Positions 25,040-32,892 of a stretch of 64,000 nt of DNA are shown here, piece after piece. Numbering within the stretch: the first letter of the stretch is position 1; each line of letters starts with the position of its first letter. The DNA lies in NCBI GenBank assembly GCA_964651335.1, contig CAZYVT010000004.1:35420-99419 (forward strand). The letters are read 5' to 3'. The stretch is from 2-02-FULL-66-14 sp964651335. GTDB taxonomy: Bacteria > Pseudomonadota > Gammaproteobacteria > Burkholderiales > SG8-39. The notes under the pieces were generated by a model, which was not told the DNA's origin, searched no databases, and saw only the letters and a program-made list of their open reading frames with translations. A program made the translations under genes and the position numbers.

Positions 25040-26161
25040 ATGAAAACCAAATTTCTGATCGTTATCTGGCTGGCGATTCTCGTTTCGTTCGCCCATGCCG
25101 CATCCGACATTCCGGCGTTCACGCCCAATATCGTCGATCCACACGCCTATCTGACGGAGCCGGAAAAAGACGAAGTGAATCGACTCATTCAGGATGTGCG
25201 CGCACGTGCCGATATTCACGCGGCCGTCTACCTTCTGCCGGCACTCGGCGATGAAAGCATCGAAGCTCTCGCCGAGCGCACCTTTAAAAAGTGGACTCTC
25301 GGCCAAGCCGGCAAAGACAACGGTCTTCTCATCGTTCTCGCAATGGGTGACCGCAAGATGCGCATCGAAACGGGTTACGGTCTCGAGGGCGACATTCCCG
25401 ATGTCGTGGCAAAGCGCATCCTCGATGAACAGATGCGACCGTTTTTACGAATGAATCAGATCAAAAACGGACTGGTGAGTGCGCTCGTCGCGCTCGCTCA
25501 AAGGAGAAACAAGGAGTACGTGCCGGGCGCGGACTTTCAGGCGCCGGCCCTGCCCACCGTCGAAACTCCCTCCGAGGAACCAATGGATCTTACGCGCGGG
25601 TTCATATGGTGGGGCGCGTTCGCGTTGATGGTGCTTGGAGTCCATCCGTTCTGGGCGCGCTCGGTCGGCAGAAAAAAAATGAAACTTATCGCCGCGGATC
25701 CGAAGCTCAATTCGAAAGTTTCGCTCAAACCATCGGAACGTTCGTTTTTCAAGGCGTTCACCGCGGGCTGGGCAATCAAACTTTTTTTGATCGTGAATCC
25801 CGGCATTTTCATCTTTCTCCTGGCGATGGGAATGCCCGACTCGGTACTGGATATTGCGTTCGCCGCTGGCGTTCCCGCTTTCCTGGGTTTCATCTACTGG
25901 CGCGCAAATAAAAAGTACGCGAGCCTCGATGCGTTCCGAGAATATCTCGCCGACGAAGCGGCAAAATACGAAGCGCGCATGAAACGCCTCGTCGCAATCG
26001 GTCACGCCGCGCTCGAGCCCGACGGACGATACGCTTTCACCGAGGCCTATTACGCAAGTGAGCGCAGTCGCGCAGAATCGAACTCTTCGAGCTCAGGGTC
26101 GTCGTCGAGTTCTTCCGGCGGCGGCAGCTCTGGTGGCGGCGGCGCAAGTTCGAGCTGGTAG
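25040..26161 (+). CDS. TPM-domain membrane protein, third copy, Ser/Gly tail
   Basis: 373 residues. A signal peptide (~1-20, ending AHA) precedes a TPM domain (~25-160: IVDPHAYLTEPEKDEVNRLI, GKDNGLLIVLAMGDRKMRIE, GYGLEGDIPDVVAKRI). Three or so membrane segments follow, and the protein ends in a Ser/Gly tail finishing GGGGASSSW like the first TPM protein. Its base and codon use is visibly more A/T-rich than its neighbours (AAA, TTT and GAA codons, runs of A and T), which suggests a separate origin. Having two long-form TPM proteins beside one LemA is unusual. Confidence 0.88.
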   Translation: MKTKFLIVIWLAILVSFAHAASDIPAFTPNIVDPHAYLTEPEKDEVNRLIQDVRARADIHAAVYLLPALGDESIEALAERTFKKWTLGQAGKDNGLLIVLAMGDRKMRIETGYGLEGDIPDVVAKRILDEQMRPFLRMNQIKNGLVSALVALAQRRNKEYVPGADFQAPALPTVETPSEEPMDLTRGFIWWGAFALMVLGVHPFWARSVGRKKMKLIAADPKLNSKVSLKPSERSFFKAFTAGWAIKLFLIVNPGIFIFLLAMGMPDSVLDIAFAAGVPAFLGFIYWRANKKYASLDAFREYLADEAAKYEARMKRLVAIGHAALEPDGRYAFTEAYYASERSRAESNSSSSGSSSSSSGGGSSGGGGASSSW

Positions 26162-26187
26162 AGCTGCCGGCGAAAATCTACGATAGG

Positions 26188-26727
26188 ATGACCTTGGCCA
26201 TGTCGTTCTCCCAGGACCTCTACTTGAAGGCGCTCACCTTCGCGGCGCGCGCGCATGGCGAGCAGAAGACGCCGGTCGGTCTGCCCTACATCGTCCATGT
26301 CTCGTCGGTCGCGATGGAGGTGATGGCGGCCCTGCGGGCGGAACCGGGCACCGACGAGGATCTGGCGCTCGTGTGCGCGCTGCTCCACGACGTGCTCGAA
26401 GATACGAGCACGCCGCCGGGCGAGCTGGCGGCCGCGTTCGGCCGGCCCGTGGCCGATGGAGTGTCCGCGCTGACGAAAAACCCGTCGCTCCACAAGCCGA
26501 CGGCGATGCTGGACAGCCTCGAGCGGATCCTGCGCCAGCCGGCCGAGGTCGCGATGGTGAAGCTCGCCGACCGGATTGCCAACCTCGCACCGCCGCCGCC
26601 CCAGTGGACCGCGGAGAAAGTCTCGGCATACCGCGCGGAGGCGGTGTTGATCGCCGACACCCTGGGCGCGGCGAGCGCGTTTTTGGTGTCCCGTCTGCGC
26701 CAGCGGATCGAGCGTTACCGGCGCTGA
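26188..26727 (+). CDS. HD-domain hydrolase of the SpoT/MESH1 type
   Basis: 179 residues (or 175 from the ATG at 26200). The HD domain of RelA/SpoT-type (p)ppGpp hydrolases is visible: ALTFAARAHGEQKTP, GLPYIVHV, LLHDVLEDT with the HD pair, and VMVKLADRIANL. There is no synthetase, TGS or ACT domain, so it resembles the stand-alone small hydrolases that degrade (p)ppGpp. The substrate is inferred from family only. It stands between the TPM cluster and a family D gene, in the same direction. Confidence 0.85.
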   Translation: MTLAMSFSQDLYLKALTFAARAHGEQKTPVGLPYIVHVSSVAMEVMAALRAEPGTDEDLALVCALLHDVLEDTSTPPGELAAAFGRPVADGVSALTKNPSLHKPTAMLDSLERILRQPAEVAMVKLADRIANLAPPPPQWTAEKVSAYRAEAVLIADTLGAASAFLVSRLRQRIERYRR

Positions 26728-26765
26728 CTCCGCGTTGACGCCTGGCGCCGCGGGAGTGAGCTGAG

Positions 26766-26987
26766 ATGGTCAAGCTCGAACTATTCCGAAAGGGGGATGT
26801 CTACATCGACTACCCGTTCGAGGACATGAAGTTCCGGTTCGACAAGGCGCGCAACAAGGTGTTCGTGCACTTCTACGGAAAGCCGGAAGTGGAGATTGAC
26901 CAGGGCAATGAGCATTTCAACGAGGCCATCCAGGCGGGCAACGTGATCACGAAAGAACAATATCTGAGCGACGTGCCGGCGCGGTGA
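26766..26987 (+). CDS. Family D small protein, copy 2
   Basis: 73 residues, almost the same as copies 1 and 3 until the last ~8 residues. Substitutions include VHFYGKPEVEID against VRCYGKKEVEID in copy 1. Unlike the other copies it is not preceded by a family C gene, but it keeps the common leader GGGAGTGAGCTGAG. It has no signal peptide. Function unknown. Confidence 0.85.
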   Translation: MVKLELFRKGDVYIDYPFEDMKFRFDKARNKVFVHFYGKPEVEIDQGNEHFNEAIQAGNVITKEQYLSDVPAR

Positions 26988-27027
26988 CGGCGCGTGCCGA
27001 GGCATCAACCCGAACGCGGCACAGCTT

Positions 27028-27450
27028 TCAGCCTTCAATCGGTCCGATGCCGGGAATCCGTATCAGTTCGGGGTGATAGTTCGCCGGATCGTCGGGGCGG
27101 ACTCGAACATGCAGGCGGGCGCCCAGCAGGGCTTCGCGGACCATCGCCTCCGTCGGAGCGGCCCATCCGGGCAGCTTTCTCACGCTGGCGAATACGGCAG
27201 GGTCGAACTCCATCGCTGCGCTTTCGAAGCGATGCATTTTCCCGCTCGCGGGATCGCACCATTCGCCCACCGCCTTGAGCGTGTATTTTCCGGTGGCGAC
27301 ATCGCACCGGAGCTGGCTGATCTCGATCACTCGGCCCTCGATGCTTTCCTTGCGACGAGGCGAATGCGCCAGTTTAGGAAGAAGCTGAGCAGGAAGATAC
27401 GCAAGCGGGTCAAAAGAGTTTGCCCCCCTTGGCGTTGAGCAATTCGACAA
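27028..27450 (-). CDS. Unknown protein, probably frameshifted at its N-terminus
   Basis: Up to 140 residues; the start is uncertain because the open frame begins inside the ankyrin gene. From ~residue 37 on it looks like a real small domain (EGRVIEISQLRCDVATGKYTL, GEWCDPASGKMHRFES, GARLHVRVRPDDPANYHPEL). The DNA at 27380-27420 resembles the signal-peptide region of the ankyrin gene. Read one base off the main frame it gives TRLRIFLLSFFL, a hydrophobic leader like the ankyrin protein's TRLPIFLLSFLL. I infer that the leader and body are now in different frames. Function unknown. Confidence 0.5.
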   Translation of the reverse strand: MSNCSTPRGANSFDPLAYLPAQLLPKLAHSPRRKESIEGRVIEISQLRCDVATGKYTLKAVGEWCDPASGKMHRFESAAMEFDPAVFASVRKLPGWAAPTEAMVREALLGARLHVRVRPDDPANYHPELIRIPGIGPIEG

Positions 27451-27757
27451 TTTCTTTCCTGCCGTTCATTGCCGCCCATTTCAACGGAGTGTCGCCGTCA
27501 TTGTCCCTGGCGTTGACATCGGCGCCCTTAGCGAGGAGTAATTCGGCGATATCTTTCTTGCCTTCGCTTGCCGCCCAATGCAACGGGGTCGCGCCGTCAT
27601 TGTTCTTGGCGTTGACATTGGCGCCCTCGGCGAGCAATGTTTTCACCTTCGCCTCGTCGCCATTCCGCACGGCATCGTGCAACAGGGTTTGGCCGGCTGC
27701 TGGCACAGCGGTGCAGAGAAGCAAAAAACTGAGCAGGAAAATAGGTAAGCGCGTCAT
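27410..27757 (-). CDS. Small secreted ankyrin-repeat protein
   Basis: 115 residues from the ATG before TRLPIFLLSFLLLCTAVPAAG, a clear signal peptide. About two and a half ankyrin repeats follow (TLLHDAVRNGDEAKVKTLLA, DGATPLHWAASEGKKDIAEL, DGDTPLKWAAMNGRKEIVEL). Small periplasmic ankyrin proteins are thought to act in protein-protein binding. The partner is unknown. A longer in-frame extension upstream lacks coding character. Confidence 0.85.
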   Translation of the reverse strand: MTRLPIFLLSFLLLCTAVPAAGQTLLHDAVRNGDEAKVKTLLAEGANVNAKNNDGATPLHWAASEGKKDIAELLLAKGADVNARDNDGDTPLKWAAMNGRKEIVELLNAKGGKLF

Positions 27758-27988
27758 CGGAGTCTGCCTCTTGAAGAAATGGTTGGTCAGTAGAAGCTGT
27801 GGGCGAGTTTTGGTTCGGGTAGTTCGCCAAGTGCATGACAGGCCGCCCATAACCGAGTCTACAGCGCCTGAGGCTTGGCCGGCGCACGCGAGCCTCGCGC
27901 CGACGGTTCACGCCGTTCCCGATATCGCCTGAAACAGCGCAGAAGTCTATAACATGCGCCTTCAGCAAGACCACGAGAAGAACAATCA

Positions 27989-28450
27989 ATGAAGGTCATG
28001 AGCATGCTTGGATTGACCGCAATGCTGTCATTGTCCTGCGGCAGCGTTTGGGCGCAAAACCCCGTGAGCTGCGAGCTTGCGGGCGCGCTGGCGGGAAGCG
28101 GCGCGAAGAAAGTCTATGCCGCAAAGGCAAATCTGCGCTGTCCGGCCGACGTCAACGCCATGGAGATCGAAGAGATTTCGGCGGATGCAAAGGTCGTCGA
28201 GTCGCCGCAACGCCAGACGAAAGTCACGATGAACTGGAATTACGTCTATCGGCGCAAGCCGTCGCAGGGCGCGGTTACTTTTGACGTGTATGGCGGCGCA
28301 GCACTGCTCAAGTCCTGCCCGACCGAGATTCTCAACAAGGATTTCAGCGACACTTCGTCGTCTTCGGATTCCGCGGAATGCGATCTCCCTGCGGACAGCT
28401 ACGCGAAGGTCGACCGCATCGTGTTTCGCATCAAAGGCTCGTACCGTTGA
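27989..28450 (+). CDS. Family A secreted protein, copy 2
   Basis: 153 residues, the same length as copy 1 at 17349-17810 and closely similar throughout, including the signal peptide (cleavage after VWA) and the four cysteines. Differences are scattered substitutions such as KSCPTEILNKDF against KSCPSAILDANF. The leader (GCAAGACCACGAGAAGAAC) was duplicated too. It is followed by a family B gene 11 bases downstream. Function unknown. Confidence 0.8.
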   Translation: MKVMSMLGLTAMLSLSCGSVWAQNPVSCELAGALAGSGAKKVYAAKANLRCPADVNAMEIEEISADAKVVESPQRQTKVTMNWNYVYRRKPSQGAVTFDVYGGAALLKSCPTEILNKDFSDTSSSSDSAECDLPADSYAKVDRIVFRIKGSYR

Positions 28451-28461
28451 GAGGCCGCCAT

Positions 28462-29304
28462 ATGCATACCACCGACCGCCGCTGGCTCGCTGTCTGCTTG
28501 AGCATTTTTCTGGGAGTCCTGTCCATGAACGCAACAGCCATAGATCCGGGTACGGTAAAAGGCAAATTCACCTACAAGGGCAAGGATTACATCTTGCAGC
28601 ACGTCTATGCCTGGCAACCGCCGGCGCAGGCCGAGGAGCTGTGGGTTTATGTCACCGACGCAGGGCTACCGGCGGCGGCGGCGCAGGGCCGTTCCAAATC
28701 CGTGGAACTGGCGGCCGAAAACCGCTTCCACGGAGCCAAACTGGTTGTCCATCCGACGAAACCCGACCTGAACTCGCTGAATCTGATGCTCTACGCGCCA
28801 AGAGATCTCCCTTTGTTCGGTAGCGCCTCGCGTTCCTCCCCGGTGTGGCAGCACCTGCGCGTGGGCGATAAGCGCGTAGTCGGCAAGCTGAAATACGAGG
28901 AGAGCGACTGGTCGCTGGATGTGGAATTCAGCGCGCCGGTGTTCGGCTCCAGCGGCAAAATGCAGACGCTGACTGGCGCGCAAGCGCAGAAATCACCACA
29001 GGCGGAGGTCTTTCTCGCCTATGAAAAAGCGTTGCACTGGGAGGGGATGGACGCTGCGGCGGCCTACATGACTCCGGAGAGGCTGGCGGGCATGCAGGGC
29101 GTGCTCAAGCAATTCGGTGCGGACTGGTTCAAGCAAATGCTGACCGAAAGACGCAAAAGCACGCCGCAGGGCGAGGCGCGCCGCAAGCAGATCGCGAAAT
29201 TGGTTCTGGAAGGCGACAGTGCCGTGCTGGAGGCAAGGTCCGGGCCCGACGTGGAAGAGGTGCGGCTCGCCAAGACCAAGGACGGCTGGAAGATTGCCGA
29301 GTGA
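28462..29304 (+). CDS. Family B secreted protein, copy 2 (long form)
   Basis: 280 residues. The signal peptide (RRWLAVCLSIFLGVLSMNATA) and C-terminal domain (~165-280, QTLTGAQAQKSPQAEVFLAY to DGWKIAE) match family B copy 1. Between them lies a ~137-residue domain (IDPGTVKGKFTYKGKDYILQ, ELWVYVTDAGLP, LKYEESDWSLDVEFSAPVFG) that is absent there. The inserted domain is beta-rich and starts immediately after the predicted signal cleavage site. It may be a two-domain periplasmic protein; function unknown. Confidence 0.8.
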   Translation: MHTTDRRWLAVCLSIFLGVLSMNATAIDPGTVKGKFTYKGKDYILQHVYAWQPPAQAEELWVYVTDAGLPAAAAQGRSKSVELAAENRFHGAKLVVHPTKPDLNSLNLMLYAPRDLPLFGSASRSSPVWQHLRVGDKRVVGKLKYEESDWSLDVEFSAPVFGSSGKMQTLTGAQAQKSPQAEVFLAYEKALHWEGMDAAAAYMTPERLAGMQGVLKQFGADWFKQMLTERRKSTPQGEARRKQIAKLVLEGDSAVLEARSGPDVEEVRLAKTKDGWKIAE

Positions 29305-29388
29305 GGTCGCTCGCTTGGCAAATGAAGTCGAACCATCATCGGGAGGCGAACTGGAGAACAACACGCCGCCCTGATACACGACCTCAGT

Positions 29389-30834
29389 CTAGCCGGTGCC
29401 CCGCGTCAGGGTCGCCTCTTTTGGATTGGCTGGATCGTGGAAGACGACCACGCTTTCGCCAACCTTGTATCGATCCGCGATCGCCTGCGCGGCGGCGTCG
29501 GTCGCAAGCATTTCGCCGACTTTGAACGTGACACGGTCGCACTCGTAGGTGCGTCCGCCCACCTCATACCGGTACGCGACTTCCACCCTGTAGCCAATGG
29601 TGCTGTACGAGCGCAAGCGCGATCGGTCGTAGCCGGATCTTTCGTCCTCTTCTTCGATTGGTTTCACCGAGGAACGAGTCACCGTTCCGCTGACCGATGG
29701 CCATGAAGCGGATTGTTCGACAAGGCGCTTGTGACGGCGCACGTTGCGGATCACCGCGACAAAGAAGACCAGGAACAGAGCCGAGCCGATCAGGTACCAA
29801 ACCATCATGGGATCAAGTCGCATGGTGTTTCCGCTTCGGTTGTCGGATGATCCATCGATCAGGTTGGTCACGCTCGCGAGCAGCTCTTGCGGAACCGCGA
29901 GCCCCATTTTCTTGGCGGTGTCCATGTTGAAGGACAAATGGAACCGGGTTGGCTGCTCCACCGGCAGGTCGGCAGGTTTGCCGCCTTTCAGGATTTTGAC
30001 CACGTAGGCGACGGCGCGCTGGCTCAGCTCGTAATTGTCGACGGAATAGGACATCAGGCCGCCTAGGCCAACGAAATCAAGGTCGAAATAGATCGCCGGC
30101 AATCGGCGCTCTGCCACCAACTCCAGAAAACGGCCCTCGTAGATGATCCAGATCGGCGTTGCCAGGACCAGGATGGCGTCGGCGTTCGCTTTGGCTGCCG
30201 CGTCCAGCGCGGGCTCGATGTCTTTGGGACCGCGCGCGTCCAGCGGCGTCAGTTCCAATCCCAAGTTCCGGGCGGCGGTTTCAGCCTCTTTGAGCGCCTG
30301 GGGATTGCCGGCTTCGGTCGAATTGCCAAGCACGGCGATTCTGGACATTTTGGGAAGCAGGACTTTGAGCGCCTGGATCTGGTCGCCAATAAGCTTGGGG
30401 GAGGTGCTGGAGTTCCCGGTGATGTTGCCGCCAGGCCGGGCCAGGCTGGCGACGAAACCGGCGCGCACAGGGTCGGGATCGAACAGCATGACGATGGGGA
30501 CGATTGACGTGGCCTCTTTCGCGGCGCGCGTCGCCGACGGGTCCGCCGTGACGATGACGGCGACCTCCTGGCGCAGCAGATCGGCCGCAAGGTCCGGCAA
30601 CCGTTCGCTTTGGCCGTCCGCATGACGGGAGACCAATGCGATGTTTTTTCCCTCTGCGTAACCCAGTTCTTCGAGTCCGCGCCGCAACCAGTACACATTG
30701 CCTGTCATCGAATGCGCGGCGTCGGCGCTCAGGTAGCCGACTATCGGCGTCTTCACCTTCTGCTGCGCCAAAGCGATGCTCGCGCTGCATGCCAAGACGG
30801 CGAGCGCCGCGGCAATTCGAAAAACTCCGTTCAT
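29389..30834 (-). CDS. ABC substrate-binding protein fused to a membrane DUF3592 domain
   Basis: 481 residues from the ATG with a signal peptide (MNGVFRIAAALAVLACSASIALAQ, cut here for length at ~23). Residues ~28-320 are an ABC_sub_bind/TrpX-type receptor (VGYLSADAA, GLEELGYAEGKNI, VPIVMLFDPDPVRAGFV, LARPGGNITG, LPAIYFD). After LASVTNLID, where such receptors normally end, the frame runs on through MRLDPMMVWYL, a membrane helix (~345-365) and a DUF3592-like domain (SVSGTVTRSS, VFHDPANPKEATL). The fusion would tether the receptor to the membrane, or it may be two genes joined by a lost stop. No ABC permease or ATPase gene is next to it. Confidence 0.8.
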   Translation of the reverse strand: MNGVFRIAAALAVLACSASIALAQQKVKTPIVGYLSADAAHSMTGNVYWLRRGLEELGYAEGKNIALVSRHADGQSERLPDLAADLLRQEVAVIVTADPSATRAAKEATSIVPIVMLFDPDPVRAGFVASLARPGGNITGNSSTSPKLIGDQIQALKVLLPKMSRIAVLGNSTEAGNPQALKEAETAARNLGLELTPLDARGPKDIEPALDAAAKANADAILVLATPIWIIYEGRFLELVAERRLPAIYFDLDFVGLGGLMSYSVDNYELSQRAVAYVVKILKGGKPADLPVEQPTRFHLSFNMDTAKKMGLAVPQELLASVTNLIDGSSDNRSGNTMRLDPMMVWYLIGSALFLVFFVAVIRNVRRHKRLVEQSASWPSVSGTVTRSSVKPIEEEDERSGYDRSRLRSYSTIGYRVEVAYRYEVGGRTYECDRVTFKVGEMLATDAAAQAIADRYKVGESVVVFHDPANPKEATLTRGTG

Positions 30835-30869
30835 GGTCGGGCCTCTTCGAGGTTCGATGATCCTCGGTC

Positions 30870-31098
30870 CGCACTCCGGAATCAACCCGGGTGGCGTCGG
30901 GAAGAAGCCGGACGGCACCCTGGCCCACCGCATGAACAGGTTCCAAGGCGGCAAGCAGGTAGGGAGGACATCCTCAAAGTGAAGTTCAGGGCAACCCTCG
31001 CTCAAGCCGACCAGGAAGAATTCGGCCTGATGATTTTGGATATCATCCGATCGATCCAGTTCGAGAACGTCAACGCCGCCAAGGCGGCCAAACAATGA
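30870..31098 (+). pseudogene. Relic of a family C protein C-terminus
   Basis: These bases match the last ~70 codons of the family C gene at 21011-22408 (KPDGTLAHRMNRFQG, ATLAQADQEEFG, ILDIIRSIQF). A missing base at the GTCGGGGAGGAC position (here GTAGGGAGGAC) breaks the frame. The remainder of the gene is gone; upstream lies the start of the ABC-receptor gene on the other strand. A family D gene follows, as after the intact copy. Confidence 0.85.
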
Positions 31099-31136
31099 GA
31101 CGACAGCGGTGCGGCGCACCGCGGGAGCGAGTTGAG

Positions 31137-31358
31137 ATGGTCAAGCTCGAACTGTTCCGGAAAGGGGATGTCTACATCGACTACCCGTTCGAGGACATGA
31201 AGTTCCGCTTCGACAAGGCGAGTAACAAGGTGTTCGTGCGCTGCTACGGCAAGCCGGAAGTGGAGATCGACCACGGCAACGCGCATTTCAACGAGGCAAT
31301 CCAGGCCGGGAACGTGATCTCGCAGGAGCAGTACGGGAGCGACGAGGACGCGCCGTGA
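31137..31358 (+). CDS. Family D small protein, copy 3
   Basis: 73 residues; near identity to copies 1 and 2 in residues 1-60, with a changed C-terminus (VISQEQYGSDEDAP). It follows the relic of a family C gene with the same spacing logic as copy 1. That the D frame stays intact while the neighbouring C copy has decayed suggests selection on D, though recency of the copy could also explain it. Confidence 0.85.
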   Translation: MVKLELFRKGDVYIDYPFEDMKFRFDKASNKVFVRCYGKPEVEIDHGNAHFNEAIQAGNVISQEQYGSDEDAP

Positions 31359-31383
31359 CCGAGCCGGTCAGAAAGGGCGAACC

Positions 31384-32880
31384 ATGGAAAACATGACTAC
31401 GCAGTCACCGGCGGCGAAACTGAAATGGGTATTGCTCGCGGGCCTCGCGCTGCTGATGGCCTGGGTGGCCTGGTCCGCCTACACGCAGTCCAAGGAAAAC
31501 CTGGCGCAGTTGGGTTCATGGAAGCGGCATGACGCCCAAATGCTGTTGGTGGCCGTGTTGGCGGGCTGCTGGCTCTGGCTGTCCGTCACCCCGTGGCCCG
31601 GTGACCGGACGTGGACCCACCGTGCATGGCGGGCGACTGACCCCACGGCAGCACGAGCCGGAGCGGGCGCGCTGCTGGCCGAGCCCATCAAGGAACCCAA
31701 GGGCAACCAAAAGATCTGGGCCGTGTTGGGCGTTGTCATCGCGCTGCCGTTCGCGCTTTGGACGCTGACTGGCATCATTTCGCATCCGCTGGAGGCCGGC
31801 GTGCAGCTGGCCGTGTTGCTGGCGATCCTGAGCTTGTCGCTGCGTAGCGTTGTAAAGGTCCATACGCGCAGGGTCCAGTTCGACGAGGCCGGTCTGAGCG
31901 ACACCGACTTCTTCGGCGTGCGCCGTGTCCCCTGGGCCGCCGTGAAGGGCCTGAAGCTGGTCAACCTCAATGCGAAGGCGCAGCGTCTCTATGACAGAAC
32001 CCGACTCGTGGATAGGGTAGGCTCGCGGCCGGAGGACGACATGGGGGCTTGGGATGTCTGCGGCGAGCAGGGCGTGGTCCTGCTTCGACTGTACAGGAGC
32101 ATGCTTCCAGAAGATGCGTTGTCGGCGCTGCGCGAGCGTATCCAGCAGCAGCTGCGCGATGGCGGTAAGGACGCGTTTGGTTTCGCGAGACAAAGCCCGG
32201 CGCCGGCGCCCCAGGCTCCGGCGGCGCCTGGATTGTCCGCGGCTGAAGCGCAGGTGTATCGCAGCCACGGTAAGGCGCCGCCCCGCGCCGCACCGGCTGA
32301 TCCGTTCGCCCAACAGGCGGACGCACCAATTGCGGACGCAGAGATGGATGGCCAGGGCGGGCGCGTGCTCGATCCAAACAATCCGAACGACCACAAGTTG
32401 ATCGAGGAGATGGACCGCATCGGCGCGAAGCTTGAAAAGACGGGCAAGTCCATTGAACGGGTCATGAAGGGGTTCATGGCGCTGGTCTTTCTCCTGCCGC
32501 TCGCGGGAACCTGCTACCTCGGCTACCAGTCCCTGTGGTTCAAATTCGCGGGCACGCAGGCGATAGGCCGCGTAGTGGCGGTCGCTGCCGAGTATCAGCC
32601 CGCGTTGGTGGTCGAGTACCAGGGCGCCGCCGAGCGGATCTTGCGCACCAAGAGCGACCCTTCTGAGGACTACGCAGGCGTCGCAGTCGGCGCCGAGGTG
32701 CGCGTCTTCTACGACCCGGCGGACCCGGACCGGGTGCGCCTGGATTTGTTCGACGAGATGTGGTTTAGCGTGCTGGCGCTGGGCGGTCTGACACTGTTCG
32801 TCGGCCTGTTGGCAGGGGCGGTCTGGTGGGGAACCATGAGGACGGTCAAGACCAGGAGCAACGTGCGGCGCGCAGCGTGA
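31384..32880 (+). CDS. Membrane protein with C-terminal DUF3592-like domain
   Basis: 498 residues. Four to five membrane segments are visible: WVLLAGLALLMAWVAW (~15), MLLVAVLAGCWLWLSV (~48), ~115-160 and, near the end, LVFLLPLAGTCYLGY (~370) and LALGGLTLFVGLLAGAVWW (~470). A cytosolic part (~165-300) includes an Ala/Pro-rich linker. The C-terminal loop (GRVVAVAAEYQPALVVEYQ, GAEVRVFYDPADPDRVRLD) resembles DUF3592, the same domain fused to the ABC receptor 1.5 kb upstream. Function unknown. Confidence 0.8.
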   Translation: MENMTTQSPAAKLKWVLLAGLALLMAWVAWSAYTQSKENLAQLGSWKRHDAQMLLVAVLAGCWLWLSVTPWPGDRTWTHRAWRATDPTAARAGAGALLAEPIKEPKGNQKIWAVLGVVIALPFALWTLTGIISHPLEAGVQLAVLLAILSLSLRSVVKVHTRRVQFDEAGLSDTDFFGVRRVPWAAVKGLKLVNLNAKAQRLYDRTRLVDRVGSRPEDDMGAWDVCGEQGVVLLRLYRSMLPEDALSALRERIQQQLRDGGKDAFGFARQSPAPAPQAPAAPGLSAAEAQVYRSHGKAPPRAAPADPFAQQADAPIADAEMDGQGGRVLDPNNPNDHKLIEEMDRIGAKLEKTGKSIERVMKGFMALVFLLPLAGTCYLGYQSLWFKFAGTQAIGRVVAVAAEYQPALVVEYQGAAERILRTKSDPSEDYAGVAVGAEVRVFYDPADPDRVRLDLFDEMWFSVLALGGLTLFVGLLAGAVWWGTMRTVKTRSNVRRAA

Positions 32881-32892
32881 CGCTCCGTTTTC

